Shown here: positions 1-7,789 of the stretch, one piece after another | Layout: every line of letters begins with the position of its first letter | Numbering within the stretch: the first letter of the stretch is position 1 | Source: JBOHCT01 sp050699055 | Lineage (GTDB): Bacteria; Actinomycetota; Actinomycetes; Streptosporangiales; JBOHCT01 | Assembly: GCA_050699055.1 (NCBI GenBank) | Contig: JBOHCT010000111.1 | Coordinates: forward strand, 1 to 14,156 | Direction: 5' to 3' | Length of the DNA stretch: 14,156 nucleotides | Notes under the pieces: generated by a model | Told to the model about the DNA's origin: nothing | What the model saw: the letters and a program-made list of their open reading frames with translations, nothing else | Database searches by the model: none | Translations under genes and position numbers: made by a program

Positions 1-95
1 GAGATAACCACGCGCGGACATCAGCGAGCGATGTGGTGGATCCTTTAGTCATGCGCTACTGAGAAGCGAGTTTCCGAACGGCTCCCGGCTGGGGC

Positions 96-212
96 ATGGC
101 GTTCTACGTACCCGGCGGGCTGTTCGAACTGATCCTGCCGCTGCTGCTGCTCGTCAAGGGGTTCTCCACCGGAGAAACCAGACCGCACTCCAGAAAGGCT
201 CGACACACGTAG
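96..212 (+). pseudogene. Possible C-terminal remnant of a DUF4386-like membrane protein (38 codons)
   Basis: A short frame runs from ATG at 96 to TAG at 210-212. It encodes one hydrophobic segment (residues 7-20) of the form PGGLFELILPLLLLVKGF, then a polar basic tail. The pattern resembles the last transmembrane helix of DUF4386 proteins, which commonly end in a LW-LLVKG-like motif; this is from memory of the family, not an alignment. An in-frame TGA at 60-62 cuts it off from anything upstream, so the rest of such a gene is missing or out of frame. No convincing ribosome binding site precedes the ATG. It could also be a chance frame. It lies 46 bases before the DUF4389 gene on the same strand. 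Confidence 0.35.
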
Positions 213-258
213 CCGCGAGGCAGCGAGTGACTCGACCAAGACAGTAAGGAAAAGAATC

Positions 259-869
259 ATGGACCAGAGCTATCCCGTGGAGGTACGCGCCCGCCTCGAC
301 GAGCCGCTGAGCCGTTGGCTGTGGCTGGTCAAGTGGCTGCTCGCGATCCCGCACTACATCGTGCTGCTCTTCCTGTGGGTCGCATTCGTCGTCGCCGCCC
401 TGATCGCGTTCTTCGCGATCCTGTTCACCACGCGCTATCCGCGTCCGCTATTCGACTTCAATCTCGGAGTACTCCGGTGGTCCTGGCGGGTCGCCTACTA
501 CGCCTACAACGGCCTGGGCACCGACCGCTACCCGCCGTTCAGCCTCGGCGAGGAGCCAGACTACCCGGCGAGACTGGACATCGCCTACCCGGAGCGGCTC
601 TCCCGTAGGCTGGTGCTCGTCAAGTGGTGGCTGCTGGCGATCCCCCAGTACGTGATCATCGGAGCGTTCGCCGGCGGGGCGCAGTACGTCGGGCTGATCG
701 GTGTGTCCGTGTTCTTCGCGGCGGTGGCGCTGTTGTTCGCGGGCAGGTACCCCGAGGGCTGCACGACTTCGTCATCGCCATGAACCGGTGGGCGCTACGG
801 GTCGTCGCGTACGCCACCCTCATGACCGACTCCTACCCGCCGTTCCGACTCGACCAAGCCGGGCCATGA
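259..869 (+). pseudogene. DUF4389 membrane protein, interrupted by a -1 frameshift
   Basis: The start is ATG 259, preceded by AAGGA eight bases upstream. The protein is an internal duplication of the DUF4389 unit. Each half begins with YPxxLxxxxxERLSRxLxLVKWxLAIPxY-type sequence, has a hydrophobic stretch, and ends RYPRxLxDFxxxxxRWxxRVxxYxxxxTDxYPPFxL. The first half occupies residues about 5-95 and the second about 100-200. The first frame stops at 783 after 174 codons. The missing tail (LHDFVIAMNRWALRVVAY..., ending at TGA 867-869) continues in the next frame. Adding one C to the CCCC run at 750-753 rejoins them into about 203 residues, so the reading frame appears to have lost one base. 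DUF4389 function is unknown; the hydrophobic segments place it in the membrane. Either the gene is a recent pseudogene or the run was under-called in sequencing. Confidence 0.85.
750..753 (+). other. Frameshift site in the DUF4389 gene (C homopolymer)
   Basis: The run of four C at 750-753 is where the reading frame must slip by -1. Upstream codons read GRYP and downstream codons in the alternative frame read RGLHDF. The first repeat has RYPRPLFDF at the same place, so joining the two frames restores the repeat exactly. Confidence 0.8.
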
Positions 870-952
870 CGACTCAGGCAGGGAGGGCACTAACGCGAGC
901 GGTCGGCCATGGGCAGGCTCAGGCCTCCCGGAAGGCTCTCGGCCCTTCGCTG

Positions 953-988
953 GCGAGGACTGGCAGCCGCTGGCCTGCCACCGCTCGC
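953..988. terminator. Two-tier hairpin in a convergent intergenic gap, possible bidirectional terminator
   Basis: GCGAG (953-957) pairs with CTCGC (984-988), and TGGCAG (961-966) pairs with CTGCCA (975-980). They are separated by a symmetric 3x3 internal loop and closed by an 8-base loop. It lies between the convergent DUF4389 (+) and DUF1616 (-) genes, where a terminator is expected. There is no T-tract, and in DNA this GC-rich such stems arise by chance, so the call is tentative. I see no gene in the rest of 870-1129. Confidence 0.3.
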
Positions 989-1129
989 GACCAGCAGCTT
1001 GTGCCCTCCGGGTACCGTTACAAGTCTCGCGGGCGGCCCCGTCGGCCTCGGAGTCGAAAGCATCCGGCCGCGGGCTGCTCTCCGCTGGCGGGCCGGTTTC
1101 TGCCAGGCGCGCGGCGCGTCGCCGCGGTC

Positions 1130-1972
1130 TCATCGACCACCAGCGGTGGCCACGGGCTGGTTGGCGGCGGGCGCCGGGTGCAGCGGCCGTATCGCGACGG
1201 TGCGGTAGGGATAGGAAGCCTGGTCGCCCGGCCGGTAGAGGAGCACCTGGGTGAGGTGGCGAGGCGGCGCGGGTATGTGTTCGCGCCAGGTTTCTCCGGG
1301 CGCCAGCCCGATGGTGCGTACGGCGGCCCGCCGGTGGTCGCGGCGGATGACGAGGCGGTACCGCTGCTCGGTGTGCTCGTTGTTGCGTACGCCGAGCTTC
1401 GCGTCGTGCGGGGGCGCCGAGGCCCGGTCGGTGACGAGCCAGAGCTGGGTGAAGCGGGCGTGGGGCCCCGCGGCTGGTTGCAGGACCAGCGCGACGACCG
1501 CGAGCGCGGCGGCGGCGGCCAGCCAGGCGGCACCTCGTCGCCCCAGGCCGGTGCGAGGGCGGTGCGGGCGCGGGTCTCCGACGGGGCGGCGCAGCCAGGC
1601 GACGGCGGCGGCCGCCACGGTGATCCCGCACAGCAGCGCCGCCCACTGCAGCCGCACCAGGCCGGCGGGGGTCAGGTTGAGGAGCAACCCGCCGAGAGCG
1701 CTGACCGCGAGGCTCAGGCCTACCGACCACACCGCCCGCTCGAGGATCGCGTGGTCACGTTGTGACCGGGATCCGCGCCAATCCGCGGCGGGGAGCAGCG
1801 CGGCCATGAGCGCGTACCCGGGAAGGACGAGCACCAGCGGCAGGCCGACGACGGTTCGCGCCACGACCCCAGCCAGGTCGTCGCCGGCCAAGGCGCAGAC
1901 GACGAGGGCGAGCAGGGCCAGGCCCGCGACGAGGGGCAGGTCGGCCCGGTCGCGAAGGTGCCTACGGCGCAT
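1130..1972 (-). CDS. DUF1616 family membrane protein
   Basis: A 280-residue protein, start ATG at 1972, with GGGGG-type ribosome binding sequence just upstream. The N-terminal half has several hydrophobic segments (roughly 13-30, 37-60, 82-102, 108-126, 150-166). It includes the DUF1616 hallmarks VLVLPGYALMAALLP (47-61) and ERAVWSVGLSLAVSALGGLLLN (79-99 region). After the last helix comes a soluble domain (about 172-265) starting FTQLWLVTD, with LGVRNNE (193-199) and YRLVIR. This looks beta-rich and extracytoplasmic, as in other DUF1616 proteins. The biochemical role of DUF1616 is unknown. It is the last gene of the minus-strand polysaccharide operon, and its start overlaps the stop of the preceding GT-C-like gene by 11 bases, which suggests coupled production and perhaps a shared complex. 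Confidence 0.85.
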   Translation of the reverse strand: MRRRHLRDRADLPLVAGLALLALVVCALAGDDLAGVVARTVVGLPLVLVLPGYALMAALLPAADWRGSRSQRDHAILERAVWSVGLSLAVSALGGLLLNLTPAGLVRLQWAALLCGITVAAAAVAWLRRPVGDPRPHRPRTGLGRRGAAWLAAAAALAVVALVLQPAAGPHARFTQLWLVTDRASAPPHDAKLGVRNNEHTEQRYRLVIRRDHRRAAVRTIGLAPGETWREHIPAPPRHLTQVLLYRPGDQASYPYRTVAIRPLHPAPAANQPVATAGGR

Positions 1973-3815
1973 AGCGGGACCCCCCGAGGTTGTACACGAG
2001 GATGGGGCCGTCGTCGTAGATCCGGTCGACCCCGGGGACCCGGTTGAACTTGTTCAGAGCCTCCGGGGCGAGCGGGTGGCGGTAGTGGCCGGAGCGTGGG
2101 TCGGCGGGGAAGTAGGCGCCGGTGACAGGAAGCTGCTCGGTCATCCGGTGGTCGACCATGAGGTAGCGCAGCGATGCTCGGGCGACGAGCGTGCGGTCGG
2201 CCGGGCTGAAGCGGGGACCGTAGTACAGCGGGGCGGCTTCGCGGACCACGTCCTGGTTGCCGTAGGTGCCCATGAGCAGGTAGCTGGTGAAGTCCCCGCC
2301 GATCCGGTTGCCCGGGCCGAGCGCGTGCCGGGTCCACTGGGCGGCCGCGACGCCCTGGGGGGAGACGCCGCTCTCGAACCCGTCGACGAGGAAGCGTCCG
2401 GGCAGGCGTTCCCAGTAGGGCGGCCAGCCGGTCGCGAGCCCGCCGAGAAACAGCACCGCCGCGAGGGTCACGCCGACCACCCACCTCGCACGCCAGCGGA
2501 TCATCCCCACGAGCAGCGGGGCGGCGGCGACGGCCAGCACGTAGGCGACCGGGATGTAGATGAAGGTGAAGAACCGGCCGGCGAGCTCCGCGCCGTCCGG
2601 GATGAGTACGCGGACGCCGACGGCTGCGTAGAAGGCCACCGAGCCGACGAGCATGAGGACCGCCCACGGGTGGGACCGTCGCGTTTTCCACACGCGGTAC
2701 CAGCCGATGGGGAGGGCAAGAGCGACCACGAGGACGAGCCCGTACCCGAGGAGCCGATCCGACAGCGGTGTGGCCGGGCCCAGGCCGGCCGACTGTGCGC
2801 TTCCGGCGATCGCCCGGACAACCCCACCCACCAGCTTGGCGGCCGCGGGTCTCAGGTAGGTGTAGGTGGCCGGGGCCACGCCGACGAGCCATCCACCGGC
2901 GAACAGGAGGCTGGCCAGGGCGAGCGCCGCGGTCCCGATCTTGTTGCGTGCGCCGTGGGTGAGGGCGGTGATGAGCGCGGCGAGCAGCAGCAACGCGGCG
3001 AGGACGTAGCTGGTCAGGTGGTGGCTTACCACGGTGGCGGCGACCGCGAGCCCCGCGAGCGCCCACCAGGCACGGTGGCCGGGCTGGACGAGGGGCGATG
3101 TCAGCTTGGCGGCGGCGTGCAGCGCCAGGGCCAAGAACACCAGCGCCATGGTCTGGTAGGCGTATATGGCGTCGAAGAACTGGAAGTGCGCGTTAGTCGC
3201 GTACACCGCGATGGCGAAGCCCGCCACCCGCCACGAGCCGGAGACCTGCCGGAAGAACAGGTACAGCCCGGCGACGAACACCAGATGGGCGACGCCGGCG
3301 ACGGTGAGGGCCGCGGGCACGAGGGGCAGCCCCGTCACCGTCACGACCGCGGAGGTGACGGTCTCCAGACCGGGGTAAAGGGGGCTGACCGGCAGGGCGT
3401 AGTTGGTGCCGAAGAGGTGTCCGGAAGCGAGGATGTTCTCGGCGGTCCGCCAGTGCTGCAGCTCGTCGGGGAACTCGAAGCTGAACGGGCCGTACAGGCA
3501 CTTGATCAGGTACGACCCTGCCGTCAACACCATGACAAGGCCGAAGGCCTCCCGGTCACCGCGCAGACCGCGGGCCAGGAGACGCCCGGCGACCGGGAGA
3601 AAGACCGTCAACTGACCGACCCAGAAGGCGATGCCCGCCCACCACGCGCCACCCTGGCGGCTCCCGGCGTAGGCGAGGGAGACCAGCACGACCCCGGCGG
3701 CGACGACGAAGGACACCTCGGGCAGCCGACCGACAGTGCGGGGGGTCGGCGGGGTGGCGGTGGTGGGTCTCGTTGCCACGGGGACATACAAGCTCTCCCG
3801 TGTCGAGGTCAACAA
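1962..3815 (-). CDS. Large multispanning membrane protein, GT-C glycosyltransferase-like
   Basis: About 617 residues with many hydrophobic segments (first at about 34-50) through residue ~470, then a soluble C-terminal domain. The first long loop carries FPDELQHW (115-122). An acidic pair in this loop is typical of GT-C enzymes that use polyprenyl-phosphate sugars, so extracytoplasmic glycosyl transfer is inferred. A polymerase-like or other envelope role cannot be excluded. Start choice: an ATG at 3932 would overlap the upstream deacetylase gene by 124 bases and add a G/A/R-rich stretch that looks like antisense coding sequence. TTG at 3815 has a strong GAGGGGG site (3823-3829) with 7-base spacing. 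A second TTG at 3812 overlaps the upstream TGA as TTGA. GTG at 3779 is a further alternative. The 3' end overlaps the DUF1616 start. Confidence 0.8.
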   Translation of the reverse strand: MLTSTRESLYVPVATRPTTATPPTPRTVGRLPEVSFVVAAGVVLVSLAYAGSRQGGAWWAGIAFWVGQLTVFLPVAGRLLARGLRGDREAFGLVMVLTAGSYLIKCLYGPFSFEFPDELQHWRTAENILASGHLFGTNYALPVSPLYPGLETVTSAVVTVTGLPLVPAALTVAGVAHLVFVAGLYLFFRQVSGSWRVAGFAIAVYATNAHFQFFDAIYAYQTMALVFLALALHAAAKLTSPLVQPGHRAWWALAGLAVAATVVSHHLTSYVLAALLLLAALITALTHGARNKIGTAALALASLLFAGGWLVGVAPATYTYLRPAAAKLVGGVVRAIAGSAQSAGLGPATPLSDRLLGYGLVLVVALALPIGWYRVWKTRRSHPWAVLMLVGSVAFYAAVGVRVLIPDGAELAGRFFTFIYIPVAYVLAVAAAPLLVGMIRWRARWVVGVTLAAVLFLGGLATGWPPYWERLPGRFLVDGFESGVSPQGVAAAQWTRHALGPGNRIGGDFTSYLLMGTYGNQDVVREAAPLYYGPRFSPADRTLVARASLRYLMVDHRMTEQLPVTGAYFPADPRSGHYRHPLAPEALNKFNRVPGVDRIYDDGPILVYNLGGSRYAP

Positions 3816-4693
3816 GCATCCACCCCCTCGCCCGCCGCCTCCCGCGGTCGCGTTCCCGCCCCGGCGTGGTGTCCCCGGACGGCTCCGGCCGGCTGCCGGC
3901 CACTCCGCGTCGCGCGCCGCCACGTCTGCCACACCCGCCGCTTGGCCCGCGCCACCCCCCAGTCGGATACGCCGGACCTGCGCTCGAGCAGGCGCTCCAG
4001 ACCGGCCAGGGTCGTGCCGCCCGCGACGGTCAGCCTCGGCAGCAGCAACACGTCATCCGTACCCGCGACGGTCAGCTCGTCGACCGCGCAAGCGGAAAGG
4101 TATCCGGCCTGGGCGACGGCGGCGCGGACGCGGGCGTCGTAGTAGCCGAACGGATAGGCGAACGACCGCACCGGGACCTGCAGACGGTCTTCGAGCGTCT
4201 TCCGCGGCGCTGTCACCTCATCGCGGGCACGGCGCGGCGGCAGGAGGTCGAGCTCGGGGTGAGTGATGCTGTGCGCCCCGATCTCGACGCCGCTGGCGGC
4301 GATCTCGGCCAGCTGCGTCCAGCTCAGCATGCGCCGATCGCCCTCCCCCTCGCCTGCCATCCAGGCGCTCGTCCCACCGATGTAGCCGGTCGTGACGTAG
4401 AGCGTGGCGGTCAGCCCATGGGCGTCCAGCACGGGCAGCACGTCAGAGTGGAAGTCGGCGAAGCCGTCGTCGAAGGTCAGCACCACCGGCCTCTCGGCCC
4501 GGGGGCCGCCGGTGACCGCGGTCACGGTCCGGGTCTGGTAGCCCGCCTCGACCAGGTGACACATGTGGTCCGCGAACAGGCGGGGGTCGACGACGAACCG
4601 GCGGAAGCTCTCGCCTGCCCGGGTGGAGACGCTGTGATACATCAGGATCGGCGTCTGTCGCGGTCGCCCCGCGGGGTCGGGCGGCGCCGTCAT
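3809..4693 (-). CDS. Polysaccharide deacetylase, NodB/CE4 type (second copy)
   Basis: A 294-residue metal-dependent deacetylase expected to remove N- or O-acetyl groups from a glycan or its lipid-linked precursor. The CE4 motifs are intact: VLTFDD (71-76, catalytic and metal Asp), HSITH (141-145, metal His pair) and SFAYPFG (177-183). LLLPR (216-220) lies further on. The N-terminal PILMYHSV is typical of this group. No signal peptide or membrane anchor is visible, so it probably acts in the cytoplasm or through a partner. Start ATG 4693 overlaps the GT14 stop as ATGA; a longer frame to 4864 is antisense-like Arg-rich sequence and was rejected. It is a paralogue of the gene at 6953-7789 with all motifs at the same residue numbers. 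The C-terminal tail after about residue 262 is variable and low in complexity. Confidence 0.93.
   Translation of the reverse strand: MTAPPDPAGRPRQTPILMYHSVSTRAGESFRRFVVDPRLFADHMCHLVEAGYQTRTVTAVTGGPRAERPVVLTFDDGFADFHSDVLPVLDAHGLTATLYVTTGYIGGTSAWMAGEGEGDRRMLSWTQLAEIAASGVEIGAHSITHPELDLLPPRRARDEVTAPRKTLEDRLQVPVRSFAYPFGYYDARVRAAVAQAGYLSACAVDELTVAGTDDVLLLPRLTVAGGTTLAGLERLLERRSGVSDWGVARAKRRVWQTWRRATRSGRQPAGAVRGHHAGAGTRPREAAGEGVDAC
3823..3829 (-). promoter_or_regulatory. Ribosome binding site deciding the TTG start of the GT-C-like gene
   Basis: On the minus strand this reads GAGGGGG, seven bases before TTG 3815 and ten before TTG 3812. It lies inside the last codons of the upstream deacetylase gene, consistent with translational coupling. 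Confidence 0.55.
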
Positions 4694-5637
4694 GGCCCGG
4701 TCCGCTCGAGAGAGTGGTCGTCGAGCAGGTCGAGCACCCGGCTGTCGACGGTCTGGTCGAACTTCCGAGCCCAGTTCGCCCCGCTCGCGACGATGTCCCC
4801 GAGGTCCCCGGTGCGCAGCGTCTTCGAGTGGTTGTTGCGGCTCTCGGTCAGGTCGATGTACCACTGCGAGTCATTGACGAGCCGAAACCGCCCGCTGTTC
4901 ACCAGGATCGTCTGAAAGAAGATCTCCTCCGGGCCGAGGGTGCCCCGCAGGAAGCGCACGAACTCGGGGTTGTCGCGGACGAACCGCCGGACGTAGCGGA
5001 CGCAGTCCGCCGACAGGGTGCAGAAGAACCACCCGCCGTAGCAGGCGAAGTCGTCGGTGAACGGTGTCCGCCGTCGACGGACACCGACGGTGGAGAAGGC
5101 CAGGCTCACCCGCAGCGACGGCTGCACGAAGTTGACGGCCATGAGCGGCCGCAGCCAGCGCTGCTTGCGCGCGCTCGGCCGCCCTACGCGCAGGTGGCGG
5201 TACAGGTACCGGTCGCGGGCGTCGCGTGGCTCGCACAGCGCGGGCCCGTCGGCCGCATGTCCCGGGAGGACGGGACGCCACATGAGGAACCCGTCGGCCC
5301 AGGTTGTCGCCAGCGCGCCCTCCATCTCCTCGATGGGCCGGATGGGGTAGCACTGGCCGGTGAGGTTGACCATCCAGTCGTAGGCGACGCCCCGCGCGTC
5401 GAGCCAGTCGACGGCGTCGAGGTAGCGCCGCACGTGGGAGAAGTCGCCGTACCCCCCGCGGTCGTGGAAGACGTGGACCCCCGGCATCGATACCAGGGGG
5501 GCGGGGTCGAGCGGTCCCCCCGCGGTGTCATGGCTGATGAGCACGAGGCTGTCGGGACTGCCTCGTTTGATCAGTCGGACCAGTCGCAGGACCTGGTCCG
5601 GCAACCGGTGCGTCTGCAGGTGATAACAGACCCTCAT
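4690..5637 (-). CDS. GT14 beta-1,6-N-acetylglucosaminyltransferase-like (core-2/I-branching family)
   Basis: A 315-residue protein. Family landmarks are YDWMVNLTGQCYPIR (86-100, the LTGQ-YPI signature), GGWFFCTLS (201-209) and GPEEIFFQTILVNSG (235-249, the proposed catalytic acidic region). Near the C-terminus is GANWARKFD, which matches the usual S-a-FARKF ending. Bacterial GT14 proteins are known, but their acceptors are mostly uncharacterised. Branching or extension of a surface polysaccharide with a GlcNAc- or xylose-type sugar is inferred. ATG 5637 has GGAGG seven bases upstream and overlaps the flippase stop as ATGA (5634-5637). The frame is open further upstream to 6138, but that part is antisense-like and lies inside the flippase gene. 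The stop overlaps the next deacetylase start by four bases. Confidence 0.9.
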   Translation of the reverse strand: MRVCYHLQTHRLPDQVLRLVRLIKRGSPDSLVLISHDTAGGPLDPAPLVSMPGVHVFHDRGGYGDFSHVRRYLDAVDWLDARGVAYDWMVNLTGQCYPIRPIEEMEGALATTWADGFLMWRPVLPGHAADGPALCEPRDARDRYLYRHLRVGRPSARKQRWLRPLMAVNFVQPSLRVSLAFSTVGVRRRRTPFTDDFACYGGWFFCTLSADCVRYVRRFVRDNPEFVRFLRGTLGPEEIFFQTILVNSGRFRLVNDSQWYIDLTESRNNHSKTLRTGDLGDIVASGANWARKFDQTVDSRVLDLLDDHSLERTGP

Positions 5638-6956
5638 GGGGAGACCTCCGTTGTGGGCATCGACGGGAAAGCGCCTCGGGCTGCCCGTACGACGGTCGGC
5701 GCGGTCACCGCCCCCTCCGCGCACATGGCGGCGAGCAGGCCGAGGCTGAGTCCGGTGAGCCCGCCCGCGAGGGCGCCTACCGCGGCGGCCGCGAGGCGTA
5801 CGACGCAGCCGCCGGTCGCGATCCACGCCGCCTCGGAGAGGCGACCGTGGACGCGGCATACCGCGATGTAGTGGTTCTTGACCACGGACGGGAAGTAGCC
5901 CAAGGCGAGGATCTGCAACGGCCGCGTTGCCATGTCCGCGTAGACCGACCCGTACAGCTGGAGCCCCGGGTGGGCCACCAGGATCAGCACCGGCACGCCC
6001 ACGAGGCCGCCGAGCAGCGACAGCCGCAGGGTGAAGCGAAGTTTGCGGCGCAGGGCACCGGTGTCGGCGGCGCCGATCGCGTACAACACAGTGGTGAGGT
6101 GGTGCGGGAGGAGGTAGGCGAGGTTGGCGATCATCCATCCCACGTAGAACGCCCCGCCCGCGGCCGCCGACAGGATCCCGGTCACCATCAGCGGCAGGAC
6201 GAGCCGTGGCGCCTGCAGCGCGTTGTTGAGCCAGGTGTGTTCGCTGGTGACCCGCGTGAGCCCCCGGAGCACGTGCCAGTCGGGTCGGGGGAGGACGCGG
6301 ATGCCCCTACGGTGCGCGAGCACGACGAGCGGCAGCACGGATACGGCGGTGCCCGCGACCCAGGCCGTCAGGATCCCCACGCCGAGCCGGTCGTGCAGGA
6401 CGAGCACCAGCAGCGCGAGCGCCACCAGCTTCATCACCGCGAACACGATGTTGCGCCACAGCTGCCAGCCGCCGCGCAACATCCCGATCAGCGCCTCGTC
6501 GAGGACAAGGGTGGTCCCGGTGAGGACGACCCCGAGGAGAAAGATCAGCGCCCGACCCGCCCCGCTCAGGTACGGCGCGAACCCACCGCCGATCAGCGCG
6601 GCCGCGACGATGAACGCCACGCCCAACACGACGCATGCGCCGGCGGAGGCGAGGAGCCCGGCGGCCAACAACCCGCGGGCACCCCGCGGCCGGCGGGCGA
6701 GCTCGCCGATCAGGACGGTGTTCAGTCCCAGCATCCCGAAGGTGCCGAACAGGGTCATGGCGGACACCGCCGCCGCCCCGTAGCCGACGGCGGCGACGGG
6801 GAACAGCTGAGCGGCGAGCCACCAGAAGACGAACCCGAGCAGGGCGGTGACCCCCGTCGTCCCCAACAGCGAGCCGGCGTTGCTGAGCAGCGCCCGGTGT
6901 CCGCGCAGCGCCGCTGTGGAGGGTCGGGCGATCCGAACGTGGATCGAGGTCATCAT
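5634..6956 (-). CDS. MOP-superfamily polysaccharide flippase (Wzx-like)
   Basis: A 440-residue polytopic membrane protein with repeated pairs of hydrophobic helices spread over its whole length, no large soluble domain and short charged loops. This matches size and topology of Wzx/MATE-like lipid-linked oligosaccharide flippases. The N-terminal region (LLSNAGSLLGTTGVTALLG, then FWWLAAQLFP and GYGAAAVSAMTLFGTFGMLG) is the typical first helix pair of this group. It is expected to move the undecaprenyl-linked repeat unit across the cytoplasmic membrane. ATG 6956 follows GAGGG and overlaps the upstream deacetylase stop as ATGA; a second ATG follows directly at 6953. A frame extending to 7379 is antisense-like. 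It sits between the two deacetylase paralogues, next to GT14. Substrate is not predictable from sequence. Confidence 0.9.
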   Translation of the reverse strand: MMTSIHVRIARPSTAALRGHRALLSNAGSLLGTTGVTALLGFVFWWLAAQLFPVAAVGYGAAAVSAMTLFGTFGMLGLNTVLIGELARRPRGARGLLAAGLLASAGACVVLGVAFIVAAALIGGGFAPYLSGAGRALIFLLGVVLTGTTLVLDEALIGMLRGGWQLWRNIVFAVMKLVALALLVLVLHDRLGVGILTAWVAGTAVSVLPLVVLAHRRGIRVLPRPDWHVLRGLTRVTSEHTWLNNALQAPRLVLPLMVTGILSAAAGGAFYVGWMIANLAYLLPHHLTTVLYAIGAADTGALRRKLRFTLRLSLLGGLVGVPVLILVAHPGLQLYGSVYADMATRPLQILALGYFPSVVKNHYIAVCRVHGRLSEAAWIATGGCVVRLAAAAVGALAGGLTGLSLGLLAAMCAEGAVTAPTVVRAARGAFPSMPTTEVSP

Positions 6957-7789
6957 CGGTCCCTCGGCGCGGCCGCCGTCGCGTCGTCTCGGTGGGCCGG
7001 CCTCGACAGGCGCCGCCATGCGACCCATGCCCGCTGCTTGGCGTTCAGGGCGTGCCGGCGGGCGGGGCGCCCGCTCGTTTCCAGCAGTGCGGCAAGCGCC
7101 GGGACGTCGGTGTCGGCGGTCATCGACACCCGTGGAAGCAGCAACGGGTCGTCCCGCTCTGTGCTCGCGAACCGCTTCATGGTGCACGCGGACTCGTAAC
7201 CCGCGGCGGCGACCGCGCCGCGGACCCGACCGTCGTACTCGCCGTACGGGTACGCGAACGAGCACACCGGCACCCCCAGCCTGTCGCGCAGCGCACGTCT
7301 GGAGGTGGTCACCTCCTCCCGGATGGCGGGGATGGGTAGCCGGTCGAGCTCGGGGTGGGTGTGGCTGTGGGCCCCGCATTCGACCCCGGCCGCGGCGACC
7401 TCCTCGAGTTGTGACCAGGTCAGCAGTGCTCGGTCACCCTCCCCCTCCGCCCGCATCCACCCGCTCGTCGCCCCCACGTAGGCGGTGGGCACGTAGAGCG
7501 TCGCGGTGAAGCCGTACCGGCGCAGCAGGGGGAGCGCCTCGGTGTGGAAGTCGCCGTACGCGTCATCGAAGGTGAGCACCACTGCCTTGCCGTCCGGTGC
7601 CGCGCGTCCGCCCCGCCGCGTCGCGGTGAGCTCGCTGACGGTCAGCGACCGGTACCCCCGCTGCGAGAGGTATGTCAGGTGGGCCGCGAACCGGGCCGGG
7701 TGCAGCGTCCAGGGCCGGAACCCGGGGCTCACCGACCCGGGTTCCCGGCAGACGCTGTGATACATCAAGATCGGGACTGGTGTTGTCAT
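6953..7789 (-). CDS. Polysaccharide deacetylase, NodB/CE4 type (first copy)
   Basis: A 278-residue CE4 deacetylase. Motifs are VLTFDD (71-76), HSHTH (141-145), SFAYPYG (177-183) and LLLPR (216-220), all at the same residue numbers as in the paralogue at 3809-4693. Over residues 101-150 the two share 33 of 50 residues by my count, so they are clear duplicates that have diverged. The N-terminus begins PILMYHSV with no signal peptide, so a cytoplasmic site of action on a precursor is the simplest reading. ATG 7789 overlaps the upstream GT2 stop as ATGA (7786-7789), and its own stop overlaps the flippase ATG. The two copies may deacetylate different sugars of the same repeat unit. Confidence 0.93.
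   Translation of the reverse strand: MTTPVPILMYHSVCREPGSVSPGFRPWTLHPARFAAHLTYLSQRGYRSLTVSELTATRRGGRAAPDGKAVVLTFDDAYGDFHTEALPLLRRYGFTATLYVPTAYVGATSGWMRAEGEGDRALLTWSQLEEVAAAGVECGAHSHTHPELDRLPIPAIREEVTTSRRALRDRLGVPVCSFAYPYGEYDGRVRGAVAAAGYESACTMKRFASTERDDPLLLPRVSMTADTDVPALAALLETSGRPARRHALNAKQRAWVAWRRLSRPAHRDDATAAAPRDR

Noticed and set aside
1137..1149. CCACC-AGC-GGTGG hairpin near the DUF1616 stop
   Set aside because: It is within the coding sequence, has only five base pairs, and is the kind of stem expected by chance at this GC content.
795..1730. A 311-codon minus-strand frame crossing the convergent gap
   Set aside because: The product is Arg/Pro-rich with no recognisable domain, and it overlaps the DUF1616 gene in another frame.
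3816..3932. Upstream ATG extension of the GT-C-like gene
   Set aside because: It lies inside the deacetylase gene and encodes only Gly/Ala/Arg-rich sequence. A TTG with a strong ribosome binding site and stop-start overlap explains the start better.
1251..4142. A 963-codon open frame on the + strand, with other long + frames at 4714-5871, 5847-7199, 8038-8970 and 9031-10143
   Set aside because: They are antisense to genes with clear motifs. Their products are Gly/Arg/Glu/His/Pro-rich without hydrophobic cores or domains, as expected where high GC at the third position removes stops on the opposite strand.
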